Below are positions 20,408 through 28,499 of a stretch of 64,000 nt of DNA, piece after piece. Where the stretch lies: the NCBI GenBank assembly GCA_947627005.1, contig CANQUJ010000002.1:62001-126000 (forward strand), in the 5' to 3' direction. Below the pieces are notes generated by a model. It had not been told where the DNA came from, searched no databases, and saw nothing but the letters and a program-made list of their open reading frames with translations. The translations under genes and the position numbers were made by a program. This stretch comes from an uncultured Clostridia bacterium (GTDB lineage Bacteria > Bacillota > Clostridia > Oscillospirales > Ruminococcaceae). Each line of letters opens with the position of its first letter. The stretch's first letter is position 1.

Positions 20408-21349
20408 TTGAAGCTTGCGCTCAACTCCGGCCGCTGGAAGAGATTTTTCTCTGTCCCCTGCGCCGTTGCGGACAATTATCTTAAGCTTGCCGACGGCCCC
20501 GCCCTAAAGGTTTTGCTCTATATGCTCTCATGCGAGGACGAGCCGGAGGCGCAGAAGATCATTTCCGCAACCGGGATCTCGGAGCGCGCCTTTGAAGAAG
20601 CGATCGCCTTTTGGCGCGAATTGGGGGTTATTTCAAACGAAGAGGGCGAGCCCGCGCAGGTTCAATCGGAGCGAACGGAAGACCCCGCGCCGATAAAAAC
20701 GCCGGTCTTAAAGCCCTCAAGATCAAGCTATACGCCGAAAGACATCGCCGACGAGCTTAAAACGAGCCCCGAGCTTAAAGAGCTTTTCAACGAGGCCGAA
20801 GCCACCCTCGGGCGGATACTCCGCCATTCGGACCACGAAACGCTCATCAGCCTAAGAGATTATTACGGCTTCAGCGAACAGTCGATAGTTCTTATTTTGG
20901 GCTACTGCGCCGACCTCGGCAAGACTTCGGCGAGATACTACGAAACCGTCGCGAAAAACCTTTACGATAGCGGAATAACCGACTTTCATTCGATAGAGAC
21001 CGAATTTGAAAGATCGCGCGAAAGATACGGCTTCGAGGCGCAGATCAAGCGAGATTTCGGGATAGATGCGAACCTTTCCAAAAAGCAGTCGGGCTACATA
21101 TCTTCCTGGAGCGATCTCGGATTCGGGCTTGATATGATCTCTCTCGCGAAGGACCGCTGTTTGGACGCCACGAACAAAATTTCCTTCGCTTATATAGACA
21201 AAATTTTGCAGTCGTGGCACGAAAAAGGCTTTAAGACCCCCGAGGCCGCGGAATCAGAGCAAAAGCCGAACAAGAGCGACGACGGCGGCTTCGACTGGGA
21301 CGAATTTGACAGATTTACCCTCGGCATATCCGAAAAGGAGACGAAATGA
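20408..21349 (+). CDS. dnaD: DnaD-domain replication initiation/restart protein
   Basis: DnaD-type proteins help load the replicative helicase at origins and at stalled forks in Bacillota. From the TTG at 20408 (GGAGG nine bases upstream) the protein is 313 aa. It begins MKLALNSGRWKRFFSVPCAV, the expected N-terminus of Clostridia DnaD homologues. The N-terminal winged helix includes LADGPALKVLLYML. One or two DnaD C-terminal domains follow (about residues 125-285: LRDYYGFSEQSIVLIL; SWSDLGFGLDMISLA). A more upstream start would lie before the promoter. It overlaps dnaI by 4 bases. Confidence 0.93.
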   Translation: MKLALNSGRWKRFFSVPCAVADNYLKLADGPALKVLLYMLSCEDEPEAQKIISATGISERAFEEAIAFWRELGVISNEEGEPAQVQSERTEDPAPIKTPVLKPSRSSYTPKDIADELKTSPELKELFNEAEATLGRILRHSDHETLISLRDYYGFSEQSIVLILGYCADLGKTSARYYETVAKNLYDSGITDFHSIETEFERSRERYGFEAQIKRDFGIDANLSKKQSGYISSWSDLGFGLDMISLAKDRCLDATNKISFAYIDKILQSWHEKGFKTPEAAESEQKPNKSDDGGFDWDEFDRFTLGISEKETK

Positions 21350-22341
21350 ACTATACAAACGACGTTATAGAGCTCGCCTATGCCGAGCTTGACAAAAGGC
21401 GCGAGCGGGCGAACGCCATTCACGAATCGCGAATCGAAGAGATAAGGGCCAAAAGGCCGGATATTTTCGGGGTTTATTCCGAAATCATTTCGACGAAAGA
21501 CCGCCTTGCGGAGGTTATTCTTTCGGCAAAGGGAAGCGTTAGGGAGGAAATTGAAAAGATCCGCGACAAAAATCTGTCGAACCAAAAAAAGCTCCGCGAG
21601 CTTTTAAAGTCGGCCTCTCTTCCGGAAAACTACCTCGAAATCCCCTATTTCTGCCCGCTTTGCAGGGATTCGGGGGTCAAAAACGGCAACCGCTGCGAAT
21701 GTGTTACCGCGCTTTTGGATAAATTCGCCGTCGAAAAGCTGAACGAACAGTGCAGAATAAAGCTCGGCTGTTTTGCGGACTTCGACCTCGGCTACTACCC
21801 CGAAAAATACGAGCACCGGGGCGTAACCTTAAACGCCCGCGAAAAGATGGCCGAAAACCTTAAGTTTTGCATAGACTACGCGAAAAACTTTCGCGAAAAT
21901 TCGCCAAGCCTGTTCTTCTACGGCGGGGTCGGAACCGGCAAGACCTTTTTATCCGGCTGCATAGCGAGAGAGCTTTTAAACAAGGGCGTAAGCGTCGCCT
22001 TCGACTCGTTGCAGAACTACCTTCGCGACATTGAAAACGAATATTTCGGAAGGGCCGAGGGCGCCACTCTTAACACCCTTTTAAACGCCGACCTCGTGAT
22101 CCTTGACGACCTCGGCAGCGAGTTTAAATCAAACTTCAATTCTTCGGTGATATACAACATCATAAATTCTCGGCTTAATGAAAACAAGCCGACTATCGTA
22201 AGCTCGAACCTAAGCTTTGAGGATTTCTCGAAAAACTACGACCCGCGAATCATCTCTCGGGTCAACGGAATGTTTAAAACCATCAGATTTATAGGCGAAG
22301 ACATTCGGCAGATAAAGCGCCGAAACGGCGAATTTGCATAA
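21346..22341 (+). CDS. dnaI: DnaC/DnaI-like helicase-loader ATPase
   Basis: This 331-aa AAA+ ATPase is a helicase loader of the DnaC/DnaI type. The N-terminal region contains a likely zinc site, CPLCRDSGVKNGNRCEC. The ATPase domain has Walker A FYGGVGTGKTFLSGC, Walker B ADLVILDDLGSEF, a sensor 1 asparagine in IVSSNLSFEDF and an arginine finger block DPRIISRVNGMF. Cotranscription with dnaD and the four-base overlap support joint action in loading DnaB-type helicase. It ends just before a bidirectional terminator. The gene name follows B. subtilis; the protein could equally be labelled dnaC-like. Confidence 0.92.
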   Translation: MNYTNDVIELAYAELDKRRERANAIHESRIEEIRAKRPDIFGVYSEIISTKDRLAEVILSAKGSVREEIEKIRDKNLSNQKKLRELLKSASLPENYLEIPYFCPLCRDSGVKNGNRCECVTALLDKFAVEKLNEQCRIKLGCFADFDLGYYPEKYEHRGVTLNAREKMAENLKFCIDYAKNFRENSPSLFFYGGVGTGKTFLSGCIARELLNKGVSVAFDSLQNYLRDIENEYFGRAEGATLNTLLNADLVILDDLGSEFKSNFNSSVIYNIINSRLNENKPTIVSSNLSFEDFSKNYDPRIISRVNGMFKTIRFIGEDIRQIKRRNGEFA

Positions 22342-22347
22342 AAATAA

Positions 22348-22372
22348 GGGGAGCGGCGCTCCCCTCTTTTTG
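22348..22372. terminator. bidirectional intrinsic terminator between convergent genes
   Basis: The hairpin GGGGAGC-GGC-GCTCCCC (22348-22364) is followed by TCTTTTTGTT on the plus strand and by TTATTTTTATG on the minus strand. It ends dnaI and the convergent membrane-protein gene at 22374. Confidence 0.9.
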
Positions 22373-22373
22373 T

Positions 22374-22964
22374 TCAGTCGAACAAATCGCTATTTTCAGA
22401 AAACTCGATGTCGAAGGTTCGCTCGTTTTTATAGTCGACGGTTTCTCCCTCCGGCGTTGTAACGTATCCCTCAAATCGAATCGTGGTCTTTCCGCCTTTG
22501 ACTTCGCCGGAGACCCTTATGTCATACGGCGCGACGTAGTTGTTGTAAAGCTCGTTATCCACCCCGTGGTACCACTCGCCGAACTCGTTAAGCTCGTCGC
22601 GAACCTTCTTCGGGGTGAACCATGAAGTCGAGGATACGACCATAATTCGCTCGTCGTGATATGGCTCGCCCGAAAATCGCTCGCTGTTAGAGATGTCCAT
22701 TCTGATTATCGAGATTATCGGGTGGTTGGCCCTGTAAACGATCCCCGGAAGATAGCGAATCGCGAAGATGAGAACGGCTATGAACAGCAATGCGGACAAA
22801 ATTTTGAAGAGCTTTTTGAAGATAGGCAGATCGGCGCGCTCTTTATCGGGGCGGGCTTTTTTTGTGAGTTTGTTGATAATAAGCGCCCCGCCGACTATAA
22901 CAAGAAGAATTATCAGAAATACGAAGCAAAGCTTCAGGACGGTTTCAAGAACCGGGTTTCCCAT
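22374..22964 (-). CDS. membrane protein of unknown function, two TM segments
   Basis: I do not recognise this 196-aa protein. It has a first membrane segment near residues 11-31 (LCFVFLIILLVIVGGALII) and a second near 53-72 (LSALLFIAVLIFAIRYLPGI). A polar domain of about 120 residues should then be outside the cell. It holds a repeated beta-like pattern (IRVSGEVKGGKTTIRFEGYV; DYKNERTFDIEF). It starts one base after the putative anti-sigma gene and so likely belongs to the sigma/anti-sigma operon. A role in sensing or transducing the signal for that sigma factor is plausible but unproven. Confidence 0.72.
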   Translation of the reverse strand: MGNPVLETVLKLCFVFLIILLVIVGGALIINKLTKKARPDKERADLPIFKKLFKILSALLFIAVLIFAIRYLPGIVYRANHPIISIIRMDISNSERFSGEPYHDERIMVVSSTSWFTPKKVRDELNEFGEWYHGVDNELYNNYVAPYDIRVSGEVKGGKTTIRFEGYVTTPEGETVDYKNERTFDIEFSENSDLFD

Positions 22965-23498
22965 TTAAAGCGCTCCTTTCTCGGGCCTTGCCGTGGCGAA
23001 GGTGCGGTAGATTTTTTCGAGCTCGGCAAAGTCTACGGTGTCGAGAGAATACATCACAACGCTGTCGCCGAAATCGGCGTAGTAGCGGCAGCTTCCGCCC
23101 TCGATGATTATTATGTTTCTGATGACGTCGCCGAAATAGCCGCTGTCGGCAAAGGTTACGCTTAAGTTCGCCGAGCCGTCGTCGGCGGAAAATTCCGCGC
23201 TGATGACGTTTTTGCTGCTGATTCCGATCTCGCCGTCAAGGGTGTAGCCGTCGGAGAGGAGCAGTGGGATTATTTCGGCGCAGGGCTTATATTCGCAGGC
23301 CTCTTCGTAGGATATCGGGGTGAATTTTTCGGGAGCGTTGACAATCCGCGGGAAAATAACCGAACCTATCGCCAAGACAAGGCAGGCGACAAGAGCGGCG
23401 AATTTAAAGCTTCTGCGGTTTTTCGGCTTCGGCGCGGGGCCGAGGGCTTCGCTTAGATAAGCGTCGTCGATATTGCCGAGGGCTTCTGAAATTTTCAT
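22965..23498 (-). CDS. putative anti-sigma factor (membrane-anchored, extracytoplasmic sensor)
   Basis: This 177-aa protein begins MKISEALGNIDDAYLSEAL, the short cytoplasmic segment seen in many Clostridia anti-sigma-like proteins paired with ECF sigma factors. One membrane segment follows (FAALVACLVLAIGSVIF, about 32-48), then a DUF4367-like extracytoplasmic domain with SANLSVTFADSGY and SCRYYADFGDSVVMYSLDTV. Its start overlaps the sigma-factor stop by 4 bases. The pairing supports regulation of that sigma factor. No zinc-binding HxxxCxxC motif is present, so it would not be a ZAS-type anti-sigma. Confidence 0.72.
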   Translation of the reverse strand: MKISEALGNIDDAYLSEALGPAPKPKNRRSFKFAALVACLVLAIGSVIFPRIVNAPEKFTPISYEEACEYKPCAEIIPLLLSDGYTLDGEIGISSKNVISAEFSADDGSANLSVTFADSGYFGDVIRNIIIIEGGSCRYYADFGDSVVMYSLDTVDFAELEKIYRTFATARPEKGAL

Positions 23499-24037
23499 AG
23501 CTTCACTCCCCTTTCGATAAGATATTTTCCAAGCTTTTCGCGGGTGCGCTTAAGCGTCTGTTTGACCTTGCTCTCTCCGAATCCGCTTAGCGCAGAGATC
23601 TCTTTTATCGAGTCGAAGAACCAGTACCGCCTGACGAATACCCAGCGGGTCGGAGGGTCGAGAAGCTTCAAAAATGCGTTGATTTCCTCTTCGAGCGCCG
23701 AATAGGGCGGGAAATCGGTCTGCGAAAGCTCGCCCAATTCTTCAATGGATATTTCGTATTCCCCGCCGCGCTTTAGGGCGGAGTTTTTTCGCAGCTTAGA
23801 GAGGGCGGCGTTTCTCGCCGACCTGCATATGTAGTTTCTAAAATTGTCCGGCACGGTCGGCGGAATTTTATTCCAAATCGAAAGGTAGAGGTCGTTGAGG
23901 CACTCCTCTGCGTCGCGGTCGGAAGAAAGGATATTCTTTATTATCTTTCGGCAGAGGGCGCCGTATTTTTCATCCGTCTCTGAAATCGCGGACTCGTCGC
24001 GAGAAAAATAAAGTTCAATAATTTCGCGATCTTCCAA
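23495..24037 (-). CDS. ECF-type RNA polymerase sigma factor
   Basis: This sigma-70-family ECF factor is about 180 aa. Region 2 is visible as IIELYFSRDESAISETDEKYG and DAEECLNDLYLSIWNKIPP (each shortened); region 4 is WFFDSIKEISALSGFGESKVK with the DNA-binding helix-turn-helix. I start it at the TTG at 24037, because a GGGGGGTGA site sits five bases upstream and family members begin with the EDREIIELYF-like helix. A GTG at 24046 is the alternative and would touch the ribosome site. It heads the sigma/anti-sigma/membrane-protein operon. Target genes are unknown. Confidence 0.88.
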   Translation of the reverse strand: MEDREIIELYFSRDESAISETDEKYGALCRKIIKNILSSDRDAEECLNDLYLSIWNKIPPTVPDNFRNYICRSARNAALSKLRKNSALKRGGEYEISIEELGELSQTDFPPYSALEEEINAFLKLLDPPTRWVFVRRYWFFDSIKEISALSGFGESKVKQTLKRTREKLGKYLIERGVKL

Positions 24038-24046
24038 GCGGCTCAC

Positions 24047-24238
24047 CCCCCTGTTTATATTCTACTTATTATGACGCGATTTTCAAGGGGCGGGGTTACA
24101 TTAAATGCGGCCGAAGCGGCCAAATCAAGAAGACAGAAATTAGAGGTCAGATATCAGAATTTCAAGGTGTCGCCTACGGCGACGTTTTCAAATACTGAGA
24201 ATAATTTGTGCGGAACGGACACTTCCGATTACAATTTT
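24047..24238. other. gene-free stretch upstream of the ECF sigma gene
   Basis: This segment holds no credible gene. It has two small inverted repeats: GGCCG-AAG-CGGCC near 24112-24122 and GTCGCC-TAC-GGCGAC near 24170-24184. On the minus strand, TGTAAC and CGTC lie 18 bp apart before the sigma gene, which could be an ECF-type autoregulatory promoter but has non-ideal spacing; a TTGAAA further down lacks a good -10. I see nothing else in it. Confidence 0.4.
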
Positions 24239-24273
24239 TAAAATAAAAACGGCATCTTCCGCAGAAAATGCCG
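24239..24273 (-). terminator. intrinsic terminator after tRNA-His
   Basis: On the minus strand a CGGCAT...ATGCCG stem (24250-24255 with 24268-24273), extended by an inner GAA/TTC pair around a tetraloop, is followed by TTTTTATTTT. It lies just after the CCA end of tRNA-His. Confidence 0.85.
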
Positions 24274-24278
24274 CTTTG

Positions 24279-24356
24279 TGGGGTGGATAGTCGGATTCGA
24301 ACCGACGATCTTCAGAACCACAATCTGACGCGTTAACCAACTACGCTATATCCACC
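24279..24356 (-). tRNA. tRNA-His (anticodon GTG)
   Basis: The minus strand folds as a cloverleaf. The acceptor GTGGATA pairs with TATCCAC. The extra 5' G (position -1, base 24356) pairs with C73, which is diagnostic of tRNA-His. The anticodon arm is CAGAT-TGTGGTT-CTG with GTG. The T arm carries GGTTCGAATCC. The CCA end is genomically encoded (24281-24279). It has its own promoter (24386-24414) and terminator. Confidence 0.97.
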
Positions 24357-24385
24357 GAACGCCGCCCTTTTGGGCAGCGAAGACG

Positions 24386-24414
24386 ATTATATCATAACGT
24401 GAAACAAAAATCAA
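24386..24414 (-). promoter_or_regulatory. SigA promoter of tRNA-His
   Basis: TTGATT (24409-24414) and TATAAT (24386-24391) are spaced 17 bp, with TGA before the -10 (extended -10). The start point should lie about 23 bases before the mature tRNA 5' end at 24356, so RNase P trimming is required. Confidence 0.82.
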
Positions 24415-24432
24415 TAGTTTTCGGAAAATTTT

Positions 24433-25392
24433 TTATACCCGGCTGATTAAAAGCTCGCCCTTGCCGGAAAGAACGGTTTTGACTCCGGCGGGAATAAACA
24501 GGCTCGAGCCCTTTTTCATCTCGGCCTTGCCGCCGCCCCAAGAGGCGGTCGCCTCGCCCGAAAGCACCACCGCCGAGACAAATCCGTCGCTCTCGACGGT
24601 AAATTCTCCGTTAAGCTTAAGCGCCTCGGCGACGAAAAGCGGACATTCGGCCAAAAGCCTTACCTCGGAGTCGCCGTATGTCAGAATATTCCCGACAGCG
24701 CCGTAGGGCATAGTCGGCGGCTCGGTTTTGGTAACGTCTATCGCCTTTTCGATGTGAAGCGCACGCGGCTTGCCGTCGGCACCAAGGCGGCCGTAGTCGG
24801 AGACGCGGTATGTAGTGTTTGAATTTTGCTGAACCTCGGCGATCAAGATACCCTTGCCGATCGCGTGAAGCGTTCCGGCGGGAATGAAGAATACGTCGCC
24901 CTTTTTGACCGGCACGAAGTTGCAGACCTCTTCTATCGTGTTGTCACGAATTCTGCGCTCGAACTCGGCCTTGTCGATCCTTTTTGTGAGGCCGTAGATA
25001 AGGCTTGCGCCCGGCTCGCAGTCTACGACGTACCACATCTCGGTCTTGCCGAACTCTCCCTCGACGCGCATGGCGTAGTCGTCGTCGGGGTGAACCTGTA
25101 AAGAGAGGCGGTCGTTGGCGTCGATAAGCTTTATCAAAAGCGGGAAATACGGAAATTTCGCGGCGCGCTCGCCGATTGCGGCATCGCCCCAGATCTTTAA
25201 AGCCTCGGTAAGGGTCTTGCCAGAAAGCTCGCCGTTTTCGATGACGCACTCGCCGTCTTTGTGGCATGAAAGAACCCAAGCTTCCGAGACCTTTTCAAGG
25301 TCGGTCTCAAAGCCGTATTCGGTTTTAAGTCTTGTTCCGCCCCAGATATAGTCTTTAAGCGGCGCTTTAAGAATTACTGGATACATACTCAT
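24433..25392 (-). CDS. manA: mannose-6-phosphate isomerase, class I
   Basis: This 319-aa enzyme interconverts mannose-6-phosphate and fructose-6-phosphate. It is the short Bacillota form of the type I zinc enzyme. Zinc ligands are visible in LSLQVHPDDDYA (QxH), in GKTEMWYVVDCEP (Glu) and in FIPAGTLHAIGKG (His). The conserved arginine block is NTTYRVSDYGRLGADG. It overlaps the U32/TrhP gene by 4 bases and is the last gene of the long nusB-to-manA cluster. No strong terminator follows, only AT-rich sequence before the tRNA promoter. Confidence 0.96.
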   Translation of the reverse strand: MSMYPVILKAPLKDYIWGGTRLKTEYGFETDLEKVSEAWVLSCHKDGECVIENGELSGKTLTEALKIWGDAAIGERAAKFPYFPLLIKLIDANDRLSLQVHPDDDYAMRVEGEFGKTEMWYVVDCEPGASLIYGLTKRIDKAEFERRIRDNTIEEVCNFVPVKKGDVFFIPAGTLHAIGKGILIAEVQQNSNTTYRVSDYGRLGADGKPRALHIEKAIDVTKTEPPTMPYGAVGNILTYGDSEVRLLAECPLFVAEALKLNGEFTVESDGFVSAVVLSGEATASWGGGKAEMKKGSSLFIPAGVKTVLSGKGELLISRV

Positions 25393-26624
25393 TCTCCTAT
25401 CTTATTTTTTATTCGCAGGACGGTACCCGCGGGGAAAGTTTTATCGCATTTGATTCTGTATATCTCGGCGGCTTTGTTTGCGGCCTCGGCCCTCTCGCCG
25501 TTTTTGTCGACAATCTCTTCGGCGACTATTCTTGCCGGCCTTTCTTTTGGGGAAAGAGCCTCTAATTCCTCGCCTTTAAAGAACCTGTTTCGCTGCAAAA
25601 CGGTAAGATATTCGCCGTCAGACTCTAAAACTACTCCCGCGATATCCCAGTTTCTGACATATCCGCCGTCGTTAAGATTCTGCTTCGGCGGGCAGCCGGG
25701 AAAAATAAACCCCGAAGAATATTCGCGGTGCGAAACCTTGTCGGTCTCTTCGACTATCCAGTTCGGCAGCTTTTCGCCGGGGTGATCGGCAAAAAAGTCG
25801 ACCGCCGCGCGATAGGCGTTGGTTATGACCGAAACGTAGTAGGGCGACTTTGCCCTGCCCTCAATCTTAAAGCTTGAAACACCGGCGTTTTTTAAAAGCT
25901 CAAGGTGCTCGATAAGGCAAAGGTCTTCGGCGTTAAGGATATACGTTCCGCCGTCGCGTTCTTCAATCGGGAAATATCTTCCCTCGCGGGTCCGCTCGTT
26001 AAGCGCGTATTCCCAGCGGCAGGGCTGCGCGCACTCCCCTCTGTTGGCGTCGCGGCCGGTGAGGTATTGAGACAAAAGGCATCTGCCCGAAAAAGAAACG
26101 CACATCGCGCCGTGAACGAAAGCCTCGATTTCAAGCTCCGGCGGGGTGTTGTCGCGAATCTCTTTGATTTCGTCCAGGCTAAGCTCTCTCGCCAATACCG
26201 CCCTTTTCGCGCCCATTTTATAAAATTCTCTTGCCGAGGCGTAGTTTACGATCCCCGCTTGGGTTGAAATGTGAACGTCGATATCCGGGGCGTATTCTTT
26301 TAATACCGACATAACCCCGATGTCGCCGACTATAAACGCGTCGACTCCGGCATCTTCGGCCTCTTTCGCAAAGGGCTTAAGACCTAAAAGCTCGCGGCTG
26401 CGCGGAAGAGTATTGCAGCAAAGATAGACCCTTTTTCCCGCCGAATGTGCGACTTCGCAGGCCTTTACAAGCTCTTCCTGCGAAAAGTTTTTCGGCGCGG
26501 CCCTCATTCCGAACTCCCGCTTTGCAAGATACACGGCGTCCGCCCCGAACATCATCGCGGCGGAAAAGGCTTCAAAGTCGCCCGCAGGAGCGAGAACCTC
26601 GGGTTTAAAGATCCTTTTCGTCAT
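25389..26624 (-). CDS. U32 family peptidase / TrhP-type tRNA uridine hydroxylase
   Basis: This 411-aa U32-family protein is most like TrhP (YrrO-type), which uses prephenate to make 5-hydroxyuridine at U34 of tRNAs. The start PEVLAPAGDFEAFSAAMMFG and the signature AFVHGAMCVSFSGRCLLS are visible. The Fe-S or metal cysteines lie in SGRCLLSQ and GECAQPCRWEY, and the tail shows the U32 C-terminal beta domain. It overlaps mltG by 4 bases; in B. subtilis mltG (yrrL) also lies just before the yrrM-yrrN-yrrO group. Only one of the two subunits seen in Bacillus is present. Older annotation as collagenase is unlikely. Confidence 0.85.
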   Translation of the reverse strand: MTKRIFKPEVLAPAGDFEAFSAAMMFGADAVYLAKREFGMRAAPKNFSQEELVKACEVAHSAGKRVYLCCNTLPRSRELLGLKPFAKEAEDAGVDAFIVGDIGVMSVLKEYAPDIDVHISTQAGIVNYASAREFYKMGAKRAVLARELSLDEIKEIRDNTPPELEIEAFVHGAMCVSFSGRCLLSQYLTGRDANRGECAQPCRWEYALNERTREGRYFPIEERDGGTYILNAEDLCLIEHLELLKNAGVSSFKIEGRAKSPYYVSVITNAYRAAVDFFADHPGEKLPNWIVEETDKVSHREYSSGFIFPGCPPKQNLNDGGYVRNWDIAGVVLESDGEYLTVLQRNRFFKGEELEALSPKERPARIVAEEIVDKNGERAEAANKAAEIYRIKCDKTFPAGTVLRIKNKIGE

Positions 26625-27934
26625 ACAAGCCCCGCCCGCTCGACGTTTTCAAGGTGTTCGTCATAGGTTTCGGCGTAGTAGAACTCGCCGGTTTCAAGGT
26701 TCGAGCAGAAATAGTAGTAGTCGTTCTGCTCGGGATAAAGCGCCGCCTCGATGGCGCTAAGCCCAGGGTTGCATATCGGCCCTATCGGAAGGCCGGTGCA
26801 GACGTAGGTGTCGTATGCGTCGTACATCTCTTGATACGCTACCGCAGAGTCGGATTTTATAACGTTTTCGATGTATCTCGTGGTGGTGTCGGATTGAAGC
26901 CTCGGGAAGCTGTCGGGGTGATTGAGGCGGTTATAGAATACGGCGGAGATCTTCTTCATCTCCTCCGGCTTGCCGGATTCCTGCTGCAAAATCGAGGCCA
27001 GCGCCATCATTTCGTCGAGCGAAAGGCCGATCTCGTCGCAGCGGCTTAAAACGCTATCGTTTAATATCTCGTCGGTTCGGGTCTTGATCTTCTTAGCGAT
27101 GTTATATGCCGAATCGCCGACGTAGAACTCGTAAGTGTCGGGGAAGAGGTACCCCTCGTATTTATAGAACTTCAAGCTTGAAGAACCTACGCGGTTTTCA
27201 AAGTTAAAGCCGTAGATGCTGCTGTTAAAGGTAAAGATAAATTCGTCGGCCGCGCAAACGCCGTTTTCTTCTAAAATCTTCGCCGCGCCGTCAAGGGTGG
27301 TCCCTTCGGGAATGGTGACGGTGACGGTAGCGTGGGCCTCTCTCGCTTCGGTCAAAAGGTCGATAATTTCGGCGTAGCTCATCGAGGGAAGAACGTCTAT
27401 ATCCCCGGGATAGATGTTACCCCCGCCGATTTTAAGCCTTGCGAATCTTACGAAGACCTCCGGGTACTGGATAATTCCGTTTTCTTCAAGCATTTTCGCG
27501 ACGTCTTCTATACCCGAGCCGGATTCGACATAAAGGGTAAACTCGCTGTTGTCGGTGTCTATCCCCAAAAAATCGCGCCCGACGACTATCACGAACAATG
27601 AGATGACCAGAGAAACGCATATCACGAGAGTCGCCAAAACAAGCCCGCCGTAGGCCGAATAATTCGCCTTTCTGACCTTCTTCTTTCTCGGCCTCGGCCG
27701 CTCGACAGGCTCAGTGGCTTCTTCGACTTCCGGCCGCGAAGACTGCAGATCGCCCTTTGAAAAGCGAATGGTCTTTTCGGCGAAGTCGCCTATGTCTTCG
27801 TCCTCCGAAGTCGCGGGCGAAGGGCCGGCGGCCTTTTCTTCGGTCAAAACCGCAGACTGCGGCTTGTCTTTATCGGCGGGCGGGTCTTTGCGCAAAATGT
27901 CCGCCAAATATTTATCGAAAATATCGTCTCTCAT
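26621..27934 (-). CDS. mltG: endolytic murein transglycosylase MltG
   Basis: MltG cuts nascent peptidoglycan glycan strands and helps set their length. The 437-aa protein has a long acidic/Pro cytoplasmic N-terminus (1-90), a membrane segment at about 93-117 (LVLATLVICVSLVISLFVIVV), a LysM-like subdomain and the YceG catalytic domain. The catalytic-Glu motif is ALASILQQESGKPEEM, followed by FYNRLNHPDSFPRLQSD split as YNRL and LQSDTTTRY, and YDTYVCTGLPIGPICNPG. The N-terminal tail is longer than in E. coli, as is usual in Clostridia. It lies 19 bases after the DJ-1 gene. Confidence 0.95.
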   Translation of the reverse strand: MRDDIFDKYLADILRKDPPADKDKPQSAVLTEEKAAGPSPATSEDEDIGDFAEKTIRFSKGDLQSSRPEVEEATEPVERPRPRKKKVRKANYSAYGGLVLATLVICVSLVISLFVIVVGRDFLGIDTDNSEFTLYVESGSGIEDVAKMLEENGIIQYPEVFVRFARLKIGGGNIYPGDIDVLPSMSYAEIIDLLTEAREAHATVTVTIPEGTTLDGAAKILEENGVCAADEFIFTFNSSIYGFNFENRVGSSSLKFYKYEGYLFPDTYEFYVGDSAYNIAKKIKTRTDEILNDSVLSRCDEIGLSLDEMMALASILQQESGKPEEMKKISAVFYNRLNHPDSFPRLQSDTTTRYIENVIKSDSAVAYQEMYDAYDTYVCTGLPIGPICNPGLSAIEAALYPEQNDYYYFCSNLETGEFYYAETYDEHLENVERAGLV

Positions 27935-27953
27935 GGCTGTTCCTTTCGTAAAA

Positions 27954-28499
27954 TCACTTCTTATTCAAAGCTTGAAGAAGCTTTTCGGCGCGCTCCGGCG
28001 ATATAAGCTTTTTGATTATCTCGCAGGAAAAATCGAGCGCGTTGCCCATTCCGCAGGCGGTGATGATGTTTCCGTCCGAAACGCAGGGGCGGTCGGTAAT
28101 CACCTCCGCGCCGATAAGCTGATCTTCAAAGCCGGTAAAGCAGGTCGCTTTTCTTCCCTTTAAAAGCCCCTTGTGCCCCAAAATCGAGGGCGCGGCGCAT
28201 ATCGCCGCGATCGGAACGTTGTTTTCGGCGCAGTAGTCGAGCGCGGCTTGAACGGTCTCGCTCTTTTCAAGGTTAAGGGTCCCCGGCATTCCGCCCGGAA
28301 GGATAATCATCTCGACAGAGTCGTTCATAACTACCTCGAGGTCGTCGAGGTCGGCGACTATCTTGATCCCGTGAGAGCCGGTAACGACTCGGTTGTCTAT
28401 CCCGACCGTTTTAACGTCCAGCTCGCAGCGCCTAAGGCAGTCGACCGGAGTCAGCGCCTCTATTTCTTCAAATCCGTTGGCCAAAAATACCAAAATCAT
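27954..28499 (-). CDS. DJ-1/PfpI family protein
   Basis: This 181-aa protein is in the DJ-1/ThiJ/PfpI superfamily, whose members act as glyoxalases, deglycases or chaperones with debated activity. The active-site cysteine is in the nucleophile elbow IAAICAAPSILGHKG. The conserved glutamate lies in ANGFEEIEALTPVD. ILPGGMPGTLNLEKS is also typical. It overlaps recN by 4 bases and belongs to the long cluster. The physiological substrate is unknown. Confidence 0.92.
   Translation of the reverse strand: MILVFLANGFEEIEALTPVDCLRRCELDVKTVGIDNRVVTGSHGIKIVADLDDLEVVMNDSVEMIILPGGMPGTLNLEKSETVQAALDYCAENNVPIAAICAAPSILGHKGLLKGRKATCFTGFEDQLIGAEVITDRPCVSDGNIITACGMGNALDFSCEIIKKLISPERAEKLLQALNKK

Noticed and set aside
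25389..26624. Collagenase-type peptidase
   Set aside because: The U32 family members with this cysteine layout and mltG neighbour are tRNA-modifying TrhP-type proteins.
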